Below are positions 60,236-64,000 of a DNA stretch of 64,000 bases, piece after piece. Origin of the DNA: Flavobacterium cyclinae (GTDB taxonomy: Bacteria > Bacteroidota > Bacteroidia > Flavobacteriales > Flavobacteriaceae); assembly GCF_021172145.1 (NCBI RefSeq), contig NZ_CP089095.1, forward strand, positions 1,860,001 through 1,924,000, given 5' to 3'. The notes under the pieces were generated by a model that searched no databases, was not told where the DNA came from, and saw only the letters and a list, made by a program, of their open reading frames with translations. Positions within the stretch are counted from its first letter, which is position 1. Each line of letters opens with the position of its first letter. The position numbers and the translations under genes are program-made.

Positions 60236-62020
60236 ATGAACAAAACAATAAGTATAAATTTAGGAGGTTTTTTCTTTCACATCGACGAAGATGCCTATCA
60301 AAAATTATCGCGTTATTTTGATGCGGTGAAACGTTCACTTTCGCCTGATGGAAGAGACGAAATAATGAAAGATATTGAAAGTCGCATTGCCGAACTTTTT
60401 CAAGAGCGTATAAAAAATGAAAAACAAGTTATAGGTTTATCTGAGATTGAAGAAATAATTTCAATTATGGGACAGCCAGAAGACTATAAAATTGATGATG
60501 AGAAAACATCTTATCAATCAAGCTCATCGTCTTCAACAAATTTCTATTATCCTTCAAAAAGATTATATCGTGATAAAGATAACGGAATGTTAGGTGGTGT
60601 AATGGCAGGATTAGGACATTACTTAGGAATTGATGCCTTATGGTTACGAATCATCATGGTAATATTATTCTTTGGTTTTGGAACAGGATTGTTTGTTTAC
60701 ATTGTATTATGGATTTTAGTCCCAGAAGCAATCACTACTACTCAGAAACTAGAAATGAAAGGTGAACCTATTACTATTTCTAATATCGAAAAAAAAGTAA
60801 AGGAAGGTTTTGACGATATAACATCGAAAATTAACAATTTGGATCATGAAAAGATTGCCAATACAGCAAAAAATGGAGCAACTAGAATTGGTTCAACTAT
60901 TGAAGATGTAATTACAACCATTTTTAAAGTATTTGCTAAATTAATTGGTTCATTTATTATATTTTTCTCAGGTATAGCACTAATTGCTATAATTATTACA
61001 AGTATCATCTTGATATTTTCATCAACAATGCCTGAAAACTATATTTTAAACAATATTGAAACACCTATTGGTTTAGAAACCCCATTGTGGGCTCAAGGAT
61101 TGTTATTTCTATTAGGTTTTGGAATTCCGTTATTTTTCTTATTGATTTTAGGATTAAAATTAATGGTGAACAACTTAAGATCTATCGGAAATTATGTGAA
61201 GTATAGTTTATTAGCTGTATGGATTATTACTGTTGGAATTATTATTTCACTTGCTATTAATGAAGCTTCTCAATTAGCTTTTGAAGGAAAATCGGTTCAA
61301 AAAGAAATGATTACTGTAGCGCCTACAGATACTTTAAAAATCAAATTTAAAAACAATGATTTTTATTCGAAAAGCAAATACAGAAATCATGATTTTAAAA
61401 TAACACAAGATGAAGGTGATAATGAAATCATTTATTCCAATAATGTTTCAATAGAAATCAAGTACACAGACGAAGTTAATCCGTATCTACTTATTGAAAA
61501 ATTAGCACACGGAAAATCAACTTCACAAGCTAAAAAAAGAGCTGAAAAAATTAAATACAATTATACTATTAACGGTAACACTATCGTTTTAGATAATTAT
61601 TTATTAACTGCTGTAGAAAATAAATTCAGAGGTCAAGAAGTTGAGCTTTACTTGTACTTACCAAAAGGAACTCTTTTTACAACCGATGAAAGTTATAGCA
61701 ATTATGACAGAAGTGATTATGACTTTTTTGACGAAAACGAATACGATACAAAAAATCCAATTTACAGAGTAGATTCTGATAAAATTAAATGCTTGAATTG
61801 TTTGAATGAAGATATTGATGATAGTTTAAGTATAAAAGTAGAAGCTGGAGATACTTCTGCATCTATTTACTATGATGAAAATGGTGTACTTGTAAAAAAA
61901 GTGGTAAATAAAGAAGGAAATGGTATTATTTCAAAAAAAGAAGAATACGTTATTAAAGCAGACGAAACAGACAAAAAAGTCTATAAAGAGATAAAAGACA
62001 GAAAAAAAAATAATAATTAA
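60236..62020 (+). CDS. PspC domain membrane protein
   Basis: The 594-aa protein has an N-terminal region of about 95 residues (DEDAYQKLSRYFDAVKRSL, a conserved Bacteroidota PspC N-domain). The PspC domain (about 105-165) contains KRLYRDKDNGMLGGVMAGLG and a membrane helix. Further membrane helices lie near 235-260, 285-310 and 325-345, and a large soluble C-terminal domain fills about 360-594. The C-terminal part shows the DUF2807/GIN-like beta pattern (KIKFKNNDFYSKSKY). It follows padR and precedes the GIN lipoprotein gene, the usual PadR-PspC-GIN arrangement. It probably monitors envelope stress. Confidence 0.88.
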   Translation: MNKTISINLGGFFFHIDEDAYQKLSRYFDAVKRSLSPDGRDEIMKDIESRIAELFQERIKNEKQVIGLSEIEEIISIMGQPEDYKIDDEKTSYQSSSSSSTNFYYPSKRLYRDKDNGMLGGVMAGLGHYLGIDALWLRIIMVILFFGFGTGLFVYIVLWILVPEAITTTQKLEMKGEPITISNIEKKVKEGFDDITSKINNLDHEKIANTAKNGATRIGSTIEDVITTIFKVFAKLIGSFIIFFSGIALIAIIITSIILIFSSTMPENYILNNIETPIGLETPLWAQGLLFLLGFGIPLFFLLILGLKLMVNNLRSIGNYVKYSLLAVWIITVGIIISLAINEASQLAFEGKSVQKEMITVAPTDTLKIKFKNNDFYSKSKYRNHDFKITQDEGDNEIIYSNNVSIEIKYTDEVNPYLLIEKLAHGKSTSQAKKRAEKIKYNYTINGNTIVLDNYLLTAVENKFRGQEVELYLYLPKGTLFTTDESYSNYDRSDYDFFDENEYDTKNPIYRVDSDKIKCLNCLNEDIDDSLSIKVEAGDTSASIYYDENGVLVKKVVNKEGNGIISKKEEYVIKADETDKKVYKEIKDRKKNNN

Positions 62021-62033
62021 TTAAATTGATATC

Positions 62034-62759
62034 ATGAAACATTCATTAAGAATAATTGCGTTATTACTTACTATAACATTTACATCTTGTAATGGCAATT
62101 TAAATTTAATTAACGGAATAGAAGGCAGTGGAAATGTAATTACTGAAAAAAGAGAGATTACATCACCTTTTACAAAAATTGCTGTAAGCACTGGAATTGA
62201 AGTGATTTTAGAACAAGGTTCAAACACAAATGTTGAAGTTGAAGTTGATGATAATTTAATGCAATATATTGTGACCAAAGTAGAAAACGGAACTTTAATT
62301 GTAAAGATTGAGGGTACTATTAACATGATGGAAAGTGCTATTGTACGCATTAAACACAATACGATTGAAGGTTTAGAATCATCTAGTGGCGCAAGTATCA
62401 AAACAATTAATAGAATTACTGGAACAAATTTATCCATCAAATCAAGCAGTGGAAGTACTATTAAAGCAGATGTGGAATATGAAAATGTAAATTGTGAATC
62501 TTCAAGCGGTAGCGAAATTAAAGTAAGTGGTAAAGCATTAACATTAGAAACAAAATCTTCAAGTGGAAGCGATCTTAATGCTAAAGAACTTGCCGCTAAT
62601 GAAATTACATCGCAATCTAGTAGCGGAAGTCATACAACTGTTCAGCCAATTGTAGTATTAAACGCCAAAGCATCTAGCGGAAGTGCTATCAATTATGTAA
62701 AAGAACCTAAACAAGTAATTAAAGAAGAATCTTCAGGAGGAAGTGTGAGCTTTAACTAA
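62034..62759 (+). CDS. GIN domain (DUF2807) lipoprotein with SSSGS repeats
   Basis: The 241-aa lipoprotein (lipobox FTSC, Cys19) has a right-handed beta-helix-like DUF2807 domain. Seven rungs carry a serine-rich turn: SSSGAS, SSSGST, SSSGSE, SSSGSD, SSSGSH, SSGSA and SSGGS, spaced about 17-22 residues apart (about residues 118-240). The stacked turns suggest a flat side of small polar residues. It is the third gene of the PadR-PspC operon, 13 bp after PspC. Function is unknown. Confidence 0.88.
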   Translation: MKHSLRIIALLLTITFTSCNGNLNLINGIEGSGNVITEKREITSPFTKIAVSTGIEVILEQGSNTNVEVEVDDNLMQYIVTKVENGTLIVKIEGTINMMESAIVRIKHNTIEGLESSSGASIKTINRITGTNLSIKSSSGSTIKADVEYENVNCESSSGSEIKVSGKALTLETKSSSGSDLNAKELAANEITSQSSSGSHTTVQPIVVLNAKASSGSAINYVKEPKQVIKEESSGGSVSFN

Positions 62760-62841
62760 TTAACAAATAATTAGTATTTAATTAACAGCTTTATTTTAAG
62801 CATTTTATAATTTTACAATATTAAACTTAAATTCAACTCTC

Positions 62842-62916
62842 ATGATTAAGCTAATAATTCAAGTCGTAGAATTTGTTTTTACCATGATAATAAATTTTAT
62901 AGATTCCTTAATATAG
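62842..62916 (+). CDS. Tiny hydrophobic peptide ORF (24 aa)
   Basis: The ORF reads MIKLIIQVVEFVFTMIIN plus six residues and stops with TAG 5 bp before a strong terminator. The peptide is almost entirely hydrophobic with charges at both ends, as in small membrane peptides and type I toxins. It lies 82 bp after the GIN lipoprotein gene. It could be the last cistron of that operon or chance. There is no homology claim. Confidence 0.3.
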   Translation: MIKLIIQVVEFVFTMIINFIDSLI

Positions 62917-62921
62917 TATGC

Positions 62922-62949
62922 AAGCATCAGTAAAAGCTGATGCTTTTTT
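62922..62949 (+). terminator. Terminator after the PadR-PspC-GIN operon
   Basis: The stem AAGCATCAG / CTGATGCTT has a TAAAAG loop and is followed by TTTT. Confidence 0.88.
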
Positions 62950-63016
62950 GTTTACTATTATTTCTAAAATCAAAAATTCTAGTATTTAATTTTTATTTTT
63001 TGGAATAAATTTTGTG

Positions 63017-63024
63017 TATGTTTG
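63017..63024 (+). promoter_or_regulatory. Promoter of the second GIN gene, -7 element TATGTTTG
   Basis: This is a perfect TAnnTTTG match 19 bp before the ATG at 63044. It also argues against the upstream start at 63014, which would place the start inside the promoter. Confidence 0.6.
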
Positions 63025-63043
63025 TGAAATCAAATCTACAAAA

Positions 63044-63880
63044 ATGACAAAAAAAATTTCTTTCCTAATTGCATTTGTAATGCTTACGACTTTTTCTGTT
63101 GCTCAGAAAAAAGAAAAAATAAAAGGCTCTAAAATTGTAACGGTTTCCGTAAAAGAAATCCCTTCTTTTGAAAGTGTAGAAATTAACGACAATTTTGAAG
63201 TTTTCTTAGTGAAATCTGAAAAACCTTCAATAGAAATTGAAGCAGATGACAATCTTCACGAAATTATTAATTACGAAGTTGCAGGCGGAACATTAAGAGT
63301 TACTTCATTAAGAGACGTTTCGGGTGCTAAAAAATTTGCCATTCGAATAAATTATACAAGTGAACTAAATTTGATTACTGCCAAAAACGAAAGTACTATT
63401 CATGCATTAGCCGATTTAGAATTGGAAAATATTACGGTTAAAAATTATGATAGTTCAAAGTCGTTTCTTAATGTAAAATCTGATTATTTTGCCTTAATCT
63501 TAAATGATAAATCAGAAGCTGAAATTAATGTAAAATCAGATAATACTTCTTTAGAACTAAGTAAAAATGCCGAATTAAGAGCATTAATTAATTCGAAGGA
63601 TTTAAAATTAGATATGTATCAGAAAAGTAAAGCAGAAATTGAAGGGAATACCAAAGATGCTAAAATGAGATTAGACAATAATTCTTTACTTACAGCAAAA
63701 AAATTAGTTATTTCAGATTTAGAACTAATAATTGAAAACTATGCTAAATGCTTTATTAATGTTTCGGATAGCCTTTTATTAATGGCTTCTGGCAAAACAG
63801 AAATCGAATTATTAGGAGATTCCAAAATTCAAATTAGTAAGTTTACCAATAATGCAACTTTGTATAAAAAAGAAAAATAA
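63044..63880 (+). CDS. Secreted GIN domain (DUF2807) protein
   Basis: The 278-aa product read from 63044 (MTKKISFLIAFVML) has a cleavable signal peptide ending near SVAQ. A beta-helix-like DUF2807 domain follows (about 40-260), with GIN-type repeats such as FESVEINDNFEVFLVKS and LRVTSLRDVS. Unlike the paralogue at 62034, its turns are mostly Lys, Asn and Asp rather than Ser-Ser-Gly, and it is not a lipoprotein. It has its own promoter and terminator. Function is unknown. Confidence 0.85.
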   Translation: MTKKISFLIAFVMLTTFSVAQKKEKIKGSKIVTVSVKEIPSFESVEINDNFEVFLVKSEKPSIEIEADDNLHEIINYEVAGGTLRVTSLRDVSGAKKFAIRINYTSELNLITAKNESTIHALADLELENITVKNYDSSKSFLNVKSDYFALILNDKSEAEINVKSDNTSLELSKNAELRALINSKDLKLDMYQKSKAEIEGNTKDAKMRLDNNSLLTAKKLVISDLELIIENYAKCFINVSDSLLLMASGKTEIELLGDSKIQISKFTNNATLYKKEK

Positions 63881-63900
63881 TAGTATTCTATAAAAAATAA

Positions 63901-63924
63901 AAAGCTCGATAAATATCGAGCTTT
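63901..63924. terminator. Terminator after the second GIN gene
   Basis: The perfect stem AAAGCTCGATA / TATCGAGCTTT has an AA centre and T runs. It is shared with the convergent gene ending at 63927. Confidence 0.88.
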
Positions 63925-63926
63925 TT

Positions 63927-64000
63927 TTATGGGTGTTCCTTTTTTATGACATAAGTATAAAACCAAGTAATTGTGAAAGTTGGAATAACATCAACAAAAG
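63927..64000 (-). CDS. C-terminal end of an unknown gene (cut by window edge)
   Basis: A minus-strand frame enters from the right edge and stops at 63927. The visible 23 residues include VDVIPTFTITWFYTYVIKKE and look like the end of a membrane protein with a final helix and basic tail. The gene is convergent with the GIN gene and shares its terminator. The product is not identified. Confidence 0.5.
   Translation of the reverse strand, partial: FVDVIPTFTITWFYTYVIKKEHP

Overview
The window looks like chromosomal DNA from a Flavobacteriaceae bacterium, most probably Flavobacterium or a close relative. It is AT-rich. Several promoters fit the Bacteroidota pattern TTG-N(18-21)-TAnnTTTG. Secreted proteins carry type IX secretion (T9SS) C-terminal sorting domains. 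The gene set is also flavobacterial: bacillithiol-linked YtxJ, DUF2200, DUF4199, GIN/DUF2807 proteins and a LETM1-related protein next to uvrA. I see no tRNA, rRNA, CRISPR array, transposase or phage gene.

Layout. 1-2.8 kb: a TPR sensor kinase and its response regulator, then ytxJ. 3-7.8 kb: stress and redox genes (selO, yaaA), a metal-binding HMA protein, a split YeeE/YedE sulfur-transport pair, and a small membrane protein with a lipoprotein. 7.9-12 kb: kdsA, an outer-membrane-like protein, bcp, nth, DUF2200, a 47-aa basic protein and an ECF sigma factor. 12.2-33.3 kb: a large beta-1,3-glucan (laminarin-type) utilisation locus, all on the minus strand. 33.6-43 kb: uvrA, a LETM1-like protein, secA, DUF2795, a cobalamin adenosyltransferase and PPK2. 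43-49.3 kb: a cytoplasmic hypothetical protein, an ECF sigma/anti-sigma cassette, an ABC-F ATPase and a T9SS protein. 49.4-59.7 kb: an M3 peptidase, a helicase half-protein, an NtrC-like regulator without a DNA-binding domain, a NatAB-like ABC exporter, dnaJ, grpE, a TIGR01777 epimerase, a heptamer minisatellite and a DUF4442 protein. 59.9-63.9 kb: a PadR-PspC-GIN operon, a tiny hydrophobic peptide ORF and a second GIN protein. The start of the window is intergenic, and a convergent gene is cut by the right edge.

The glucan locus is the centrepiece. A membrane-tethered LuxR-type regulator (28319-31129) sits between a secreted multi-domain carbohydrate-binding protein (31239-33311) and a tightly packed operon (28064 down to 12202). 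The operon encodes: a glycoside hydrolase fused to a predicted outer-membrane beta-barrel; a surface glycan-binding lipoprotein; two GH16 endoglucanases; two GH17 enzymes (one lipoprotein, one without signal peptide); a GH30 enzyme expected to act on beta-1,6 linkages; a GPH-type sugar symporter; and a 1158-aa GH94/GH149-like phosphorylase. No SusC/SusD pair is present. My model is that glucan is cut at the surface and oligosaccharides cross the outer membrane, perhaps through the enzyme-barrel fusion. GH17 and GH30 would trim them, the symporter import them, and the phosphorylase with the signal-less GH17 finish them in the cytoplasm. Imperfect 11-bp tandem repeats lie about 200-255 bp upstream of both transcription units and are candidate operators.

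Read from the sequence: start choices, motifs, spacing and hairpins. From family knowledge: enzyme classes and substrates. Inferred: the uptake route and the operator assignment.
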